Of a stretch of DNA of 64,000 nt, positions 15,031 through 27,700 are shown in pieces. The notes below the pieces were generated by a model. The model was not told the DNA's origin. It did no database searches and saw nothing but the letters and a program-made list of their open reading frames with translations. The stretch's first letter is position 1. Each line of letters begins with the position of its first letter. Source of the DNA: Talpa occidentalis (taxonomy: Eukaryota > Chordata > Mammalia > Eulipotyphla > Talpidae); NCBI RefSeq assembly GCF_014898055.3, contig NW_023601433.1, forward strand, positions 86,127,106 to 86,191,105, written 5' to 3'. The translations under genes and the position numbers were made by a program.

Positions 15031-15553
15031 GTCTGGGTCCCAAAGCCATTTTTATCAACCTACTAAACTGGTTTAAAACCGGCTCTGTAAAGTCTGCAAG
15101 AAGGACCATCTATCTGGCTGCTGACGTGGGAGGAAAGGGATTTTCTGTGTGGGAAGGCTGCGTTCACACGCCATCTGGCTTTCTCTGCCTACAAGGGCTC
15201 TGCTGAGGAGCCTCTTCCTTCCCAGGTAGGGAGAAGGGCTGGAGATCCAAGCACTTATCTCAGAAGCCAAGAGGGGGAGATGGAGAGAAAACACTTGGCT
15301 GATGATGGGAAAAAATGTATTTTCATTTCAGATGCCTTTCAAGTTCTTTTTTTCCCAGCTGAGTGTTGGTGTATTTATAGAATTCAGGGGGGAGTATTTA
15401 AGGGTAACCAGCAGTAGAGCTGCATTTGGGGCCATCAGGAAGCTTAGAAGCAGCAGGGAAAGGTTGATGGGAGGGGACAAGGAAAGGCCAGGAGCAGCAG
15501 GGCACAAATTGGCTTTCTCCTTCATGCTGCCAAAACCTGTTCCCCCTCCTGCG

Positions 15554-15582
15554 CCAATGACGTCAAATCAAGGTCTATAAGA
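15554..15582 (+). promoter_or_regulatory. isolated CCAAT-CRE-TATA-like cluster
   Basis: A CCAAT box at 15554-15558 abuts a perfect palindromic CRE, TGACGTCA, at 15558-15565. A TATA-like CTATAAG starts about ten bases later (15575). The surrounding sequence is not an obvious repeat. It could be a distal enhancer or the promoter of an unannotated transcript. Confidence 0.35.
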
Positions 15583-15769
15583 AGGTTAGAGGTAGGATTA
15601 TGGAATCAGGATGATGGGCGAATGGAGAGATGCCTGAACAAATGTGGTATGAACAGACAGTCGACAGTTCTTCAGCCAGAGGAAGAAATAAGGTGCTGAC
15701 ACATGTGACAACAGGGAGGGCTGTGAAAGCATGATGCTGACGGATGAAGCAGACACAGACCCTGTGTGT

Positions 15770-16300
15770 GATCCATGCAGATGAAATCATCTAGATAAAG
15801 CAAACCCATAGAGCCAGGATTGGGGGTGCCAGGGGACGGGGGAGAGGAGAATGCACAGCAACTGTTTCGTGGATAAGAAAATTCAGAATTTCCTTTTGGG
15901 GTGATGGAGTCTTCTGCAGCTAGATGATGGCTGCATAATACTGTGAATGTGATAAATGCCAAGGAATTGTTCCCTTTAAAATGGTAAAGAGCCTCCCTGG
16001 TGGTGCAAGGGGTTAAGTCTTAGCACTATGAAGCTATTGCCAGCCACTACAGCACAAGTTCGATCCCTGGCCAGGGAGCTGACCCCCAGTGCACAGCAGA
16101 CCTCTCCTGTCTCCCCGCTGCTCCCCTCAGCAGTGTATTTCAGTAGATCCACCTGTTCTGCTCTCCACTCTCTCTCTGGTGAATCCTCTCACCCCCTGCA
16201 CCTCTGGCCTATACCCCAGCTCTTGTATGCATAAATAAAAAATAATTTTTTAAAATGGTGAATTTTATGTTTCGTGAATCTCACCCCAATTTTTAAAAAA
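15770..16300 (+). repeat. L1M 3'-end fossil interrupted by SINE copy 7
   Basis: The left part (TTTTGGGGTGATGGAGTCTT to CTTTAAAATGG) and the right part (GTGAATTTTATGTTTCGTGA) are consecutive pieces of an old L1 3' UTR. Confidence 0.7.
15989..16251 (+). repeat. tRNA-derived SINE copy 7
   Basis: A plus-strand copy of the GTATGCATAAAT-tail subfamily. The flanks AAAATGGTAAA and AAAATGGTGAA form the target duplication. Confidence 0.87.
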
Positions 16301-16334
16301 TGATGAGTTATCATGTCTTGAGAGGTCAACCACA

Positions 16335-16650
16335 CACCCTAGGCCTTTGCTCCCTCTAGCTGAGGCCCCAGGCATCTCAAGGCATAAGACCTAATGCATT
16401 CAGGGCTCTCTTCTCTCTCTATTCCCAACCACAGGCTTCCCTTACGTTGCTCAGACACACCACACACACCCTAGCCTCGAGACCTCTGCACAGGCCTTTT
16501 GTCTGTCTGGCTGTTCTTGCTAGATCTTCCCTAATCTGGCTCCTGCTCCTCATTCAAGATCTCAGCTCAACTATCCTTCATCAGCGATGCCTTTTCTGAC
16601 CTCCTTCCTCAAAGTGAATCATTGACCAGTCATTCTCTATCACTGCCTAT
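16335..16650 (+). repeat. L2 LINE fossil (first part)
   Basis: It shows the GGCCTTTGCTCCC-like and ATTCAAGATCTCAGCTCAAC blocks of the L2 3' region. It appears to resume at 17345, so about 0.7 kb was inserted later. Confidence 0.55.
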
Positions 16651-17344
16651 TAGCAGGTATTAAAATCAATTTAGCAGGTCTTGATTACATTTTTTAAACA
16701 AAATCAAATAGAATATATCCCAAAGAATAAGAGTAAATATTTCCACGCTTACTAAACCATTTCAAATGTATTGGCTTAAAAGAATCCCTTTCCTCCCACA
16801 AGTCTGCGGGCTAGCAGGGCTTGGCTGGGCAGCTCCGCTCCACGTGGTATTGGTTGGGGTAACCCTGTGTCTGAATTTAGTAGGGGCCTGTCTGAGGCTA
16901 GAATACCCAAGATGGCTTCCCTCCTTCCGGGGCATCAGAGTGGGCTGCCACTTCTTCACATGGTCTCTTGTCCCTCGGGGGTCTGACCTGAGCTTCCTTA
17001 TGTGACAGATGGGTACCAAGGGCACAAAAGCGAAAGCCCTCAGGCCTCTGGAAGGTGAGACCCAGCACAAGCACAGTGCCCAGAGGTTTTCCTGGTAAAG
17101 TAAGTTCTCAGACCTGCCCAGATTCCAAGAAAGGAAAATGGACTCTGCTTGCTGCTCGAGGGATGGCTGTACAGGCCAAGAATGGTGTTTGCTGAATTGT
17201 TGGCAGACATCTTTGCAGATAATTGACCACAACTGATTTGTGAAAGTTTGATTTCCATTTACTAAACATTCATGTGGGTTCACTGGGTCACACCATAAAC
17301 ACATTTTCGGCTGAGTCATAATGAAAGGTTTGAACAACACTTCT
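16650..17344. repeat. unassigned old repeat inserted in L2
   Basis: This stretch separates two consecutive L2 pieces. It carries a GGCTTGGCTGGGCAGCTCCG block that I associate with dispersed mammalian repeats, but I cannot name the family. Confidence 0.35.
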
Positions 17345-17700
17345 CACTCACCTCCTTCTAACTTTCTTCCATAGCACTTAGTAATCTCTAAGCTCAATTT
17401 ACTCTATTAGAGATCTCCCCCAACAGAATATAAGCCCCCTGAGGGTAGGGACCTTGTCTTTCTTGTTCACCAACTAGCCCCAGCACCTAACGGGGCTGGC
17501 ATAGAATAGGTGCTTGATAAACCTCTGTTGTTATTGAATAAGTAGTAACAGCTATCAATTAAAGGCATTACCTCACTTCATTTGTTCAATACCTATTTGA
17601 GCACCTAATATGTGCCAGAAAGTATTCCAGGTACTGGTGAAACAGAGATCAAAACAGACAATAATCCCTGCCCTCACCAAGTTTACATTTCACTACCTCA
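17345..17700 (+). repeat. L2-type fossils (second part and a second piece)
   Basis: The block CCCTGAGGGTAGGGACCTTG and the following GGTGCTTGATAAAC are the L2 3' end. A second piece at about 17575-17695 has TATTTGAGCACCTAATATGTGCCAG-like sequence. Confidence 0.55.
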
Positions 17701-19043
17701 CTAGAAGGATTTCCAGTAATTTGCTGAAACTATTTTGACACATAAGGAAAGTCAGAGAGGTCAGGCCCAAGCTCACACAGCAAATGACCTCACCTTGACA
17801 CCAACTCTGCTCTGCTCTGCTGCGGATGTTGGGTGTTACCTAGAGTGGGGTCTAAGTGGCTACAAATCTCTATTTCTGCAATAGCTTCTCTGACGGAGCA
17901 AACGCATCTGGGAGTCAGACAAGGGCAGTGGGAAGAGCCAAGTTCCATGACCTCAGAGTCTCTGCCAACCCCACCTCCTAGCGCCCCCACCCCGTGACGA
18001 AGGCTCACACCTGGGGTGTTGCAGATTCAAGCCACAGTTCTCAGTCACCCCCACTGTCTTATCGGCATGTGACATCCCCAAGTGGCCGGGGCCTGCAGCC
18101 CTGGCAAGAATGTAGCCCAGACAAAAATAAACCTGCCACATTCCTTGGCAGCCCCCTGCCCCTCTGTGCTCTCCATCCATCCAGCCTCACTGCAGAGTCT
18201 GCCAGAAAGGCTAAGAGAGGGAGAACAGAGTGGAGGAAGCAAGGGCTGCTGCTGCTGTCCAACCCCCAGAAAGAGGGGAAGAGAGAGAGAGAGAGGAGAG
18301 GGGCGAGAGAGAGAGAGAGAGAGAGATCACCTTATATGGGAACACGCGCAGACAATGTGTGGCAATGGCTTAGAGGGCAGCAGAGGTCAGATACCAGACA
18401 GATGGAAGAAATTAAACATGGGACAGAGCGTGTTCCTGGGCCCTGAAAACAGCTCTTGTTTCGCAGGGAGTTCGCACAAAGCCTGACCCGTTTTCCTTTT
18501 TTGCAGAAGCTGAGCGAGATGTGTGCCCTAAACTCCCCATGACTTTGGGTCAGGCCCCCAAGTCTGGCCCCACAGAGCTCTCAATCCTTCAAAGCCATTT
18601 TTCTTCAATGAACAACTCCTCTTTACAAACAAATAGGAGAAGGTTGGGCCTATTTCCTAAGTTTCCCATGTCTCTCCAAAACACATAAAGGAATAAACAC
18701 TCCTTTATTTCTGGTTCATTAATTTCATTCATTCAACAGATTCTGAAAACCAGTTATGCCCCAGACACCAAGCCAGTGGTGGGGAAGACTGGATGCTGAT
18801 GGCAAAGACGACAGTTCTAGGGCATTGATTTGTGCCCATCTGATTAATACTCCTATTCATGATTTACTCAGCACCTTCCGTGCCACAGTCAGTGCGGCTA
18901 CAGACACCGATCCTGCCCTGTGGGGTTGACAAGGTATGTAGGGGAGAAATGACAGGTAGAAGTGACAGGCATTGGACAAACGATCCCTCTGGATCCTCTC
19001 AACAGCTTTCTGAATCGGCTACCATTACCATCTCTGTCGAATA
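17700..19043. other. intergenic stretch with GA-rich tract
   Basis: It contains a GA-rich microsatellite at 18277-18327 and an L2-like patch near 18710-18790. Nothing coding is recognised. Confidence 0.5.
18277..18327. repeat. (GA)n-rich microsatellite
   Basis: Imperfect GAGAGA runs separated by GGGGCGA. Confidence 0.85.
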
Positions 19044-19290
19044 CAGAGGTTTTCAACATCAGCACTGCTTTGGGCTGGCTCCCTCATTGGTGAGGGGGTA
19101 GGGGTGGGTGTGGGGTGGGGTGGGTCGCTCTGTGCATTGTAGGAATTTAGCAATATTTCCTAGACTCTACCCACTAGGTGTCAGTAGCAATAACCTGCTC
19201 TCTCTGCAGTTCCCCCAAACCAAAATCTGCCTCCAGACATTGTTGAACACCCCAGGGGGGTCAAGAATCACTCCTGACTGAGAATCACTG
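19044..19290. repeat. old non-autonomous hAT-type transposon fossil
   Basis: It starts CAGAGGTTTTCAAC and ends GAGAATCACTG, imperfect terminal inverted repeats. Internally it has TGTGCATTGTAGGAATTTAG and CTACCCACTAGGTGTCAGTA blocks. The element at 24046-24254 is of the same family. Confidence 0.6.
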
Positions 19291-19802
19291 ACTCATGACA
19301 GATGAGGAACAGAGGCTCCAGGTGAGTTAAGAAACGAACCCACTGTCATAACACTGACAAGTACGGGGTCACACCCTGGTCACTCCAATCCCAGTGCTCG
19401 TGGACTTGGCCATTATAATATGAAAACCTGTTTCCCTGACAACAGGTAATTGTGGGTTTGGATGGTTGTACTTTGTTAGCACGTTCCACAAAATGGAAGT
19501 CATCTGTGTTAGTTCAGATTCTGAGAAGGAGGTGCCAAGAAGGGCTAAGATGTGCAAGAGATTTACTGGGGGCTGTATTTATTCATGCCTGTGGAGGATC
19601 AAAGGAAGGGGGCGAGAGCAGCAGGAGCTTTTATTGAGTTGGTGCCTTCAAGTTCAGTTTTGGAGCATTCCTTATTGTCTGAGCCTGGACAAGACAACTA
19701 TGGTGAAATAATAAGAGCCAGGTGCTTTCAGGCGTGATGCTGGCCGGATACTTCTTAGAGAAGAAGGGGATGGAAGGATTGGGTAAGAACAGTTTCAGAC
19801 AG

Positions 19803-20071
19803 AGCCTCCCTGGTGGCACAAGGGGTTAAGACGCATCCTATGAAGTTCTCCACAGCCAATGCAGCACCAAGTTCGATCCCCAGCCAGGGAGCTACCCACA
19901 TGGCGCAGCAGACCTCTCCTGACCCCCCACTGCTCCCCTCAGCAGTGTACTGCAGTCAATCTGCCTGTTCTGTTCCCCAATCTGTCTCTGGTGAATCCTC
20001 TCACCCCCCACACCTCTGGCCTGTACCCCAGCTCCTGTATGCATGCATAATTAAATCTTTTTAAAAAAAAT
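19803..20071 (+). repeat. tRNA-derived SINE copy 8
   Basis: A plus-strand copy flanked by AACAGTTTCAGACAG (19788-19802) and AACAGTCTCAGACAG (20072-20086). Confidence 0.9.
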
Positions 20072-20544
20072 AACAGTCTCAGACAGCAGTGTAGTTTTAA
20101 GAAAGTTGCAGCCATTTTGATGGGAGTTCCTAGGTCAAAGTCACCTGTAAGGGGACTCTCAGGTTGGGTAGCAGTGGGGCTACAGGAGCACTCCCACTGT
20201 ACTCAGACACTGGCTGGGAGCAGCCAGAGGAAATACAGCCTTGGCGGGAGCTAGGACTGTCAGCCATCCTCTCCAGAGTAGACTCTCTTGAAGGAGTCCT
20301 GAGGTTTGTAGCCTGAGGCTGCCGCTTCATCAGAGAAGTGCTGCCCAGTACTTACATTTATCTTAAGGCAAGGAGATAAAAGGCACCAGCAACACAGCAG
20401 GGAACAGAGCCAGGCTGGCAAGCTTTAAGCAAAGGGTACATTTTCTTTCAAGCTCTTGATCTTCAAGATATTCAAAGTCAGCTTCAATTTGGGTACCACC
20501 AGCAAGAAGGAAAGAAGTACATTCTCAAGGGCTGCTTTGTATTA

Positions 20545-20662
20545 ATAGTCTGTGGATGTGGCACTCGCAGAGCCTCAATTTTTGCATCTGCATAATGAAG
20601 TTATCTCATAGGTTTGACATGGAGATCGAGAGAATGTATATGAGTTTATGGACTTGCTTTTT
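20545..20662 (+). repeat. MIR fragment carrying SINE copy 9
   Basis: The CTCAATTTTTGCATCTGCAT and GAGAATGTATATGAG blocks resemble MIR. The SINE inserted at its right end. Confidence 0.45.
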
Positions 20663-20934
20663 TTTTTTTAAAAAAATTTGTTTATTTATGCATACAAGAG
20701 CTGGGGTACAGGCCAGAGATGTGGGGGGTGAGAGGATTCACCAGAGACAGAGTGGAGAACAGAACAGGCAGAATGACTGAAATACGCTGCTAAGGGGAGC
20801 AGTGGGCGAGACAAGAGAAGTCTACTGTGCCATGTGGGTTGCTCCCTGGCTGCCTGGGGATCGAACTTGTGCTGCAGAGGCTGCAGATTGCTTCATAGCG
20901 CGGTGCTTAACCCCTTGCGCCACCAGGGAGGCCC
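20663..20934 (-). repeat. tRNA-derived SINE copy 9
   Basis: A minus-strand copy flanked by the exact duplication TATGGACTTGCTTTTT at 20647-20662 and 20935-20950. Confidence 0.9.
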
Positions 20935-21499
20935 TATGGACTTGCTTTTTAGGAGGTCCTCCTGCATAAGCTTTCTGCTCAGCCCTTGATTTTGTAGTAG
21001 GCTGACATCTCTCTGCTAGATGACCTGGATTTCTGTGTTCCCTTGAAAATTCAGGAAATCTGGCTATTGTGTGTGGTAGATTGGCTGGAGCTGAGAAGAG
21101 GCTGCCTTCAGAGAGGACATGTACTTTCTAGTTTGCCACAGTCTCCACTACTCCCTATTGCACACACACAGATAAAAAGACCACCTAAACCAATGATTTT
21201 TTGGTGACTAGGGATGTACGTCAGAATCCGGAGTTGGAGACAGGCATCATTTGGGGAGTACCTTTTGAATATCAGCACTGCTCTAAGCTGTTCCAGTTCT
21301 ATATAGAAATGCTAATCATCTGTGCAGATGCTGAGACACAAAGAAGGGCATACTTTCTTTTGTTTAAAAAAAAAAAAGCAAAATTTGGACTAGAACTTCC
21401 TACTTACCCTTGCAGTGAAACTGGTGCAAAACACCAACTTCTGTAGTTTTTAAGGGAATATTTTGGGGGGGGGGTCCACCAAACATCCTCTAAGATGGA

Positions 21500-21645
21500 G
21501 CTGATCAAGGAAATGTGAAGTCAAGGGCCATGACCTTGTAGGAGCCTCAGTTTGCTCATCTGTAAGCTGGGAAACAATTCTGATATAGAGGATCAGAAAG
21601 TGCTTTGTGAGGATTATTGAGGCTAAGCACCCAGACACACAGTAA
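21500..21645 (+). repeat. MIR fragment
   Basis: It has the blocks GCCTCAGTTTGCTCATCTGT and AAAGTGCTTTGTGAGGATTA of MIR. Confidence 0.6.
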
Positions 21646-22289
21646 TGCACTGAATGGTCTCCTACCACTGAATGGTCTAAACTTAGGATGTGGTCTGACT
21701 AAAATTGCCAAGAATTGTTTATATGAGACATTAAGTCTCTTATGTTTCCAAAGCTCTGCTTCCTCATCTGTATGCTGTGGCAAGACCTCATCTATACAAT
21801 AAGGATCTTTGAAAAAGAGAAACAGATACCACTATTATTATTTCACAATTGTCTTGTCCAGGCTCAGACAATGGGGAACACTCCAAGCCTGACCTTGAAG
21901 GCACCAACTCAATAGCAAATATTGGTGCATCACTGCCCTCTGCTGGTCAGTAGTGATGCCACAGATGGTTATAGAGAGGAGAGGGTCCTTGGAGAGGAAC
22001 CCCTGGGAATCTGAGGCAGAGAGGGAAGGAACCTGCCCCAGGGTAGAGGGCCAGCCATGGACAGAGCAGAGTCTCCAATCTGGGGTTCCAATCTCTTAAC
22101 TCTTTTCAGAGGGGAAAAAAACGAGGACAGAAGCTCAACCATTGTGTTGCTAGGCCCTCATGACCTTCTACATAGTCTGAAATTTTCTCTCTTGGTCTTC
22201 CTTAGCCACTCAAACTGGATGGACTTGCATTCTTTCCTTTACACCAAGGTGGCCACTGTGAGTCCTGAGGCCCCGAGTCCTCCCTAGTG

Positions 22290-22400
22290 CTAGGTGCTTT
22301 ACAAAAATGGTCTCAGATCTTTTCAATTCCTTTGTAAGTTGAGCCAGGAAACTAAAGCTCAGAGAGGTTACCCAATGTAAGCACAGGAGCTGGGCTCTGA
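22290..22400 (-). repeat. MIR fragment
   Basis: Antisense MIR blocks include AAACTAAAGCTCAGAGAGGT. Confidence 0.5.
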
Positions 22401-22956
22401 AAGCTCACGAGACCCCAAAGCCCACATCAAAACCCAAAGTGCCATCAAAACACCAAAGTGAAGCAAAACATGGCGGCTGGTGTTGAAGACATGACTAGTG
22501 GCAACTCTGTGCTTGTTGAATGTCCAGAATGGCAACTGCTGAGCAGACACGTGGTGAATCCATGAGGGGGACCTTGTGGAGCACCCACCACATGCTAGCG
22601 ACATTCATGTATTGTTTAGTTCTCCTGTTGGTAAATTTGTGACCTTGAACCCTGTCTACACCCTGAAGGTAGACTGAGGTAGACTGGAGGAAACTGAGTT
22701 CAAATTGCTAATCTTTGCTCAAGGTCACTTGGTGAAAGCAGGAATGCCGAATCTAACCTCCTGCTTGATGTTAGGAGATAAATAAATTATGCCCGTTAAA
22801 GACATAAAAAGAAGAAAGAATATGGTTGCCATGTCAGGCTGGCCCACAGGACTCCTTGCCACAAAACTACTTAGGAACTCCTGTAAACCATTTCCTCCCT
22901 GGAGGTCTCGGGAAGTCTCCTGATCTTGTGCTGAGTGCCCCTGAATTGTTCATTTT

Positions 22957-23223
22957 TTAAAGATTTATTTTTATTTATGCATACAAGAACTGGGGTGTAG
23001 GGCAGAGGTGCAGGGGGATGGTGAGAGGATTCACCAGAGACAGAGTGGGGAACAGAACAGGCAGATCTACTGAAATACACTGCTGAGGGGAGCAGTGGGT
23101 GAGACAGGAGAGGTCTGCCGCGCCATGTGGGTCAGCTCCCTGGCCGGGGATTGAACTCAGGCCGCAGCGGCTACTGATAGCTTGACTGTGCTGAGACTTT
23201 AACCCCTGCACCACCAGGGAGCC
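22957..23223 (-). repeat. tRNA-derived SINE copy 10
   Basis: A minus-strand copy flanked by CCTGAATTGTTCATTT and CCTGAATGTTCATTT. The DNA just right of it (to about 23290) looks like an old L1 3' end (GGTTAATTTTACGTTATGTG). Confidence 0.87.
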
Positions 23224-24045
23224 CCTGAATGTTCATTTCAAATGGTTAATTTTACGTTATGTGGATTTCACCTCCATTTCAAAAAAATTCAACCCTAATC
23301 ACATCTTACTTTCCTTCTTGCATGTGATGTTTATCACATGCAGATGGCCCTCACACCCCATATATCTGACAGCTCTTCTCTATCCTGCTTTCTGCTTTGG
23401 GGTTTTGGTTTCGTTGTTAACTTACAGATTCCCAAAGAGTGCCTGGCCCTCAGTCAATGTTTCTTGAATAAAAAATGAGAAAGAGCGTGTTGGGGAGCAG
23501 AGCTCACTCCCGCCCCATCTCTAATTCTCAGGGGCTCCTGATCCTCAAGCACATTAAAAATAATCCTCAGCCTGGGCTTACTTCTTTCCCTTTTCCAATA
23601 GAGCTAAATCCACGGGTTCTCATTCAGTTCAACCCTTTGAACACATCTTTGTTCAGAGTCTGACAAGAGCAGGAGAAGACAATGAATCCGTCCCATTGTG
23701 GGAAGGATTGTCTCCTTGGCTGCTCTGTGGCTTCCCACAGTCATTTAGGGTCACCCCAAACTTCAGCTCCAAAGCCATCCTGTCTCCCAGCTGGGAGAAC
23801 CTCATTCTTAGACGCCTCAGGTGTGGCTCCTCAGAGGGGACATTTACAGCAATGAGTCAGTAACCTTTTACTGAACAGCCGCTCTGCCAGAGCTCTGCAC
23901 AAGGCTCCAAATTTCATTCATTCATTTGAATATCAAACATTTATTGATCATCTACTATATGCCAGATGCTGCCCTTCCTTGACTGTGGCCCTAGAACCCA
24001 CAGTTGATCATGAGTTTATGGCCTAGCTGCCAACACAGCCTAGAC

Positions 24046-24254
24046 CAGGGCTTCTCGGCCTCAGCACTACAGCCATTTGGACCAGATCTCTGTCCTTGGT
24101 ACACAGTTCTCTGTCCTGGGGAGCTGAGCTGTGTACTGTAGGAAGTCTGGCAGCATCCCTGGCCACTAGAAGCCAGGAGCACCCTCTCAATCATGACAAC
24201 TAAAAATGTCTCTAGATATTGTTGACCGTCCCGGGGTCACACAGAGAACCACTG
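24046..24254. repeat. old non-autonomous hAT-type transposon fossil
   Basis: It begins CAGGGCTTCTCGGCC and ends GAGAACCACTG, with the GGCAGCATCCCTGGCCACTA block. It is of the same family as 19044-19290. Confidence 0.6.
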
Positions 24255-24354
24255 GTCTCTCTTCACACCGAGTTAGAACCACAACTATGAGATAAAGAAA
24301 ACTCATTTAAATTTATTGTTGTGTGATCTTTCCTCTATCTCAGTTTCTCCATAG

Positions 24355-24433
<79 letters not shown>
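24355..24433. repeat. compound (TG)n(GA)n microsatellite
   Basis: About 18 TG units are followed directly by about 20 GA units, then a GGCAGGCAGGTGGATGGG-like patch. Likely length-polymorphic. Confidence 0.97.
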
Positions 24434-24434
<1 letters not shown>

Positions 24435-24589
24435 CAGGCAGGTGGATGGGCGGGTGGGCATATAAACCTATCTTTCTCTTGCTACTTACATTGAACCAGG
24501 CAATCACAACAGCAGCTAACGTTTGTAAAGGGTACATAGTTAATCTGAATTGGTAATAATAATCATTGTGAGTCAGCACCATGTTCAAA

Positions 24590-24760
24590 ACTTTGTCTCG
24601 ATTACGCCCCTATAAAGAGGGTGCATCAGTGCCTACTCACAGCTGAAGGAGCAGGCTGGGTAATGTTAAGCCACTTGTCCCAGGCCACACCGAGAGTCAA
24701 GGGCTCCAATCAGGTCTGTCTCACTCAGGAGTGTGAGCGCTTCACCACCACGCTGGGATT
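24590..24760 (-). repeat. MIR fragment
   Basis: Antisense MIR: the GCCACTTGTCCCAGGCCACA block and flanks. Confidence 0.5.
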
Positions 24761-27700
24761 CCTAGCTCCTCAGCCAGAGTCTGGCACTTAGTAGGTACTC
24801 TGTAAATATTGTTGTCTGAGAATGAGCAAGAGGATGAGGAAGGAGCATGAGAAAGGCTTGGGGAAGTAGAGGCTGCTCCTTCGGGGTCTGATGTTCAGAA
24901 GGGACATGCAGTATTTTACTTCTCTCCATTATTCATCCACCTGTTGATCCAGCCCTGTTCACCAAGCATCCCCCCAACACCTGGTCTTGCCTGGTGCGGG
25001 AGGGATTCTGGTTTCAAGGTCTCACAGTCAAGCAGGAAACATAAGCTGTGTTCAGCAGCCACCATCACATCAGATTCAGACGGGCCACGAGGATGGTGGC
25101 CGAGAGACTGTGCGAGCTGAGACTCTTGGCTGAAAGTGATGGGCACATCCGCTTCACCTGGCTTAAGCCAAAAAAGAAATTATTGACTCCTCAATACAGT
25201 CAAGGCTCCAGTCTTGACTTTATCAGGCTGTTCAAATGATGTCATCAGGAAAGGCAAAACCCAAGCTATTTACTCCGGGTAAGACGAGGCTCAAAAGAGA
25301 GAGTCACCTCTTCCAGCTGGCAGGTCAGGGAAGGCTTTGTGGATTTCATGAAGTCAGTGACCTCTGAGATCACCTCAGGGATCCAGGACATTTCCAGGGG
25401 GCCTCATCTGGGAACCAGGCAACACCAAACTCTACACCTAAGACGGTGCGCGCAGGACATGCCAAGCTGTACCGGCACATCTCCTTTGTGAAAACATCAA
25501 TACGTGATTTGACTTGAGCAAAGAATTTTTTTTCTATGCAACTGTTCCCTGACTGGACTGTTAGATCCTTTAGAATTGTCCAGGTTCTCATAAACACAAA
25601 GATTCCTCCCACACATGTGAAATAGAAGGCTCACTCCACTCCAGATCAGAGGGCCATTTCCTTGGTACCAGTGGCAGGAACTCTTGGTTGTCCTTCAATA
25701 CCCACTCTCTCGTCTCCATAAAATAGAGAAAACCCCCTTTTTAAGCAAGGAAGGTGGTTGAACACACTATGGACTACGTTTCCCACCTTCCATTACAGGT
25801 AGTATGTCATATGACCAAACTCTGACCAATGAGCTGCTAGAGGCAATGGCAGGTGATGCCCTTGAAGGGAGGAACATGCCCTTTTTTTTTCCTCCTCTCC
25901 TTGCATGCTTCTGTGCGGGATTTGATCATGGTAGGCACCAGGCAGGTGAGACTGACACCCTAGAGATCGCTGGGTTCCTGGATGAATTCACTGCTCAGCC
26001 TTGGACCATCATCATCCCAATTGAATATGAGAAATAAAATCATTTGTGACTTATTTAGAACCCTGTTGTTTGGTGTGTTGGCTCTATGCAGCTGACCTCA
26101 TATCTAGACTGATAGATGTCTGAATCTCAACATTTCCAGTGTCCTTATGTAAGAGAAGGGAGAGAAATAAAGATACCTCACTAAATGCTAGCATGAGTGC
26201 ATTACCTCACTAATGGCCACACCCCAGAAGGTAGGTATTACCACCCCCTTTTACAGATGGGGAAAGTGAGGCTCAAGAAGAGTTAAATAATCCTCCCCAA
26301 GTTACATAAAAGTAGCAGAGTTGTGATATGAGCTCGGAACCATTTACTCAAATTAGCATTTACTCAAAAAATTAGAAAATAATTTTCATGAGAAAGACAT
26401 AGCTGTCATGGAATTTTCTAGAAAAGCTATAGCCCTGGGAAGGGCAAGAGTCAGGTCCAGTTCCAGGGACCACATCGGTTAGATTTGAGGACTTTCACTC
26501 TAATGCTCTTTTTATCTGATTCTAGAATCTTGTCTCTTAATTCATATTCTTGACAGAGAGATCCTGACTGACCACTGGCCAGCAATAGCCTGACTCTCTG
26601 GGGCAAATGCCAATCCTGGCCCAATCAGCCACAGTTAGAGATCTGAAATCCTACTCATTTGAGGTTGAACTAGAAGTTAGGCATGGCAGAAAAATGTATT
26701 GATCTCTGCCATAATTAAATATTTAAACATTGGGCTACTGAACCTGGGCATAAAGTACCATTGCCCTTGTCTTCTAAGAAATTATATTCTCTTATTATTA
26801 CTGTCACTATTATTAATAGTATATCATTATTAATTAATAGTTGCAATTCACTGAACATTACTAAGTACCAGACTTGGTGCCTTTAAGGAATAGTCTCATT
26901 TAATTCCCTTAAAAAAATATCAGTCGCTCTGTTACCTTTCATCATGTCTGGTAACCAGGGGAAGTTGGGATTTAAGAGGTATGCTTTGGGGAAAGAAATA
27001 TAATGATTTAACTTTCACTTAATCAGAGAAACTTAGTGGTAGGTGGTGTTGTAAAGGAAGGCAAGGAACTGGGCAGGCAGATGCTAAGTGGGAGACTGTT
27101 CTAGGCATAAGGGAGATGGGGGTGGGAATGAAAAAGAGAGAGAGAGAGAGCACCACGGGAAAACTGGTTTCACTGCATAAAATGGCCAGTGAGAGTTCTG
27201 ATAAGCGCAATAAAATGGGCAGGGACAAGCACTGAGCTCTTCCAATCATGGACTTTGCCATCATCCTCTCCCCACTTCTAGCAGGTGAGCAGAGCTAGGG
27301 TGCCCTTCCTCCCCCTTCTCCCTGGGGCCTCCCAGAGACCCTGAGCTCAGTCTCCTGGCCTGACCCTTGGCCTGGTGCTCACCTGCTGGGTCCCATGCCA
27401 CCATCTCCATGCTTCTAGCCCCAGCCTGGTGACCCGACCCCAGCTCCTACCCATTCTGCTGGCATTTCCATTTGGTTTGGGGTTCTGAGATTACTGTGGA
27501 TTGAGAGTGCTCTGAGAGATGCCACTTTGCTGGCTCACCAGGAGTGGCCAAGGCAAGTCAACATATATTTGGTCTCTGGCGCCAGTTACTGAAACAGAGC
27601 TCCAAAACCTTGTCATTTCCTGATGGGGGTGCTATGGGCATCTTTTATCCTAATATTGGGTCTGTGATCCTGCTTCCTGACACAGAATCCCTAAATCCCT

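Larger units (their letters stand above)
11935..15765. other. intergenic stretch
   Basis: Mostly unique-looking sequence. It contains a MIR fossil at about 14935-15030, a short YY1-like AAGATGGCGC at about 14418 with AATAAA and TATATA nearby, and the CCAAT/CRE cluster at 15554. No gene is supported. Confidence 0.5.
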
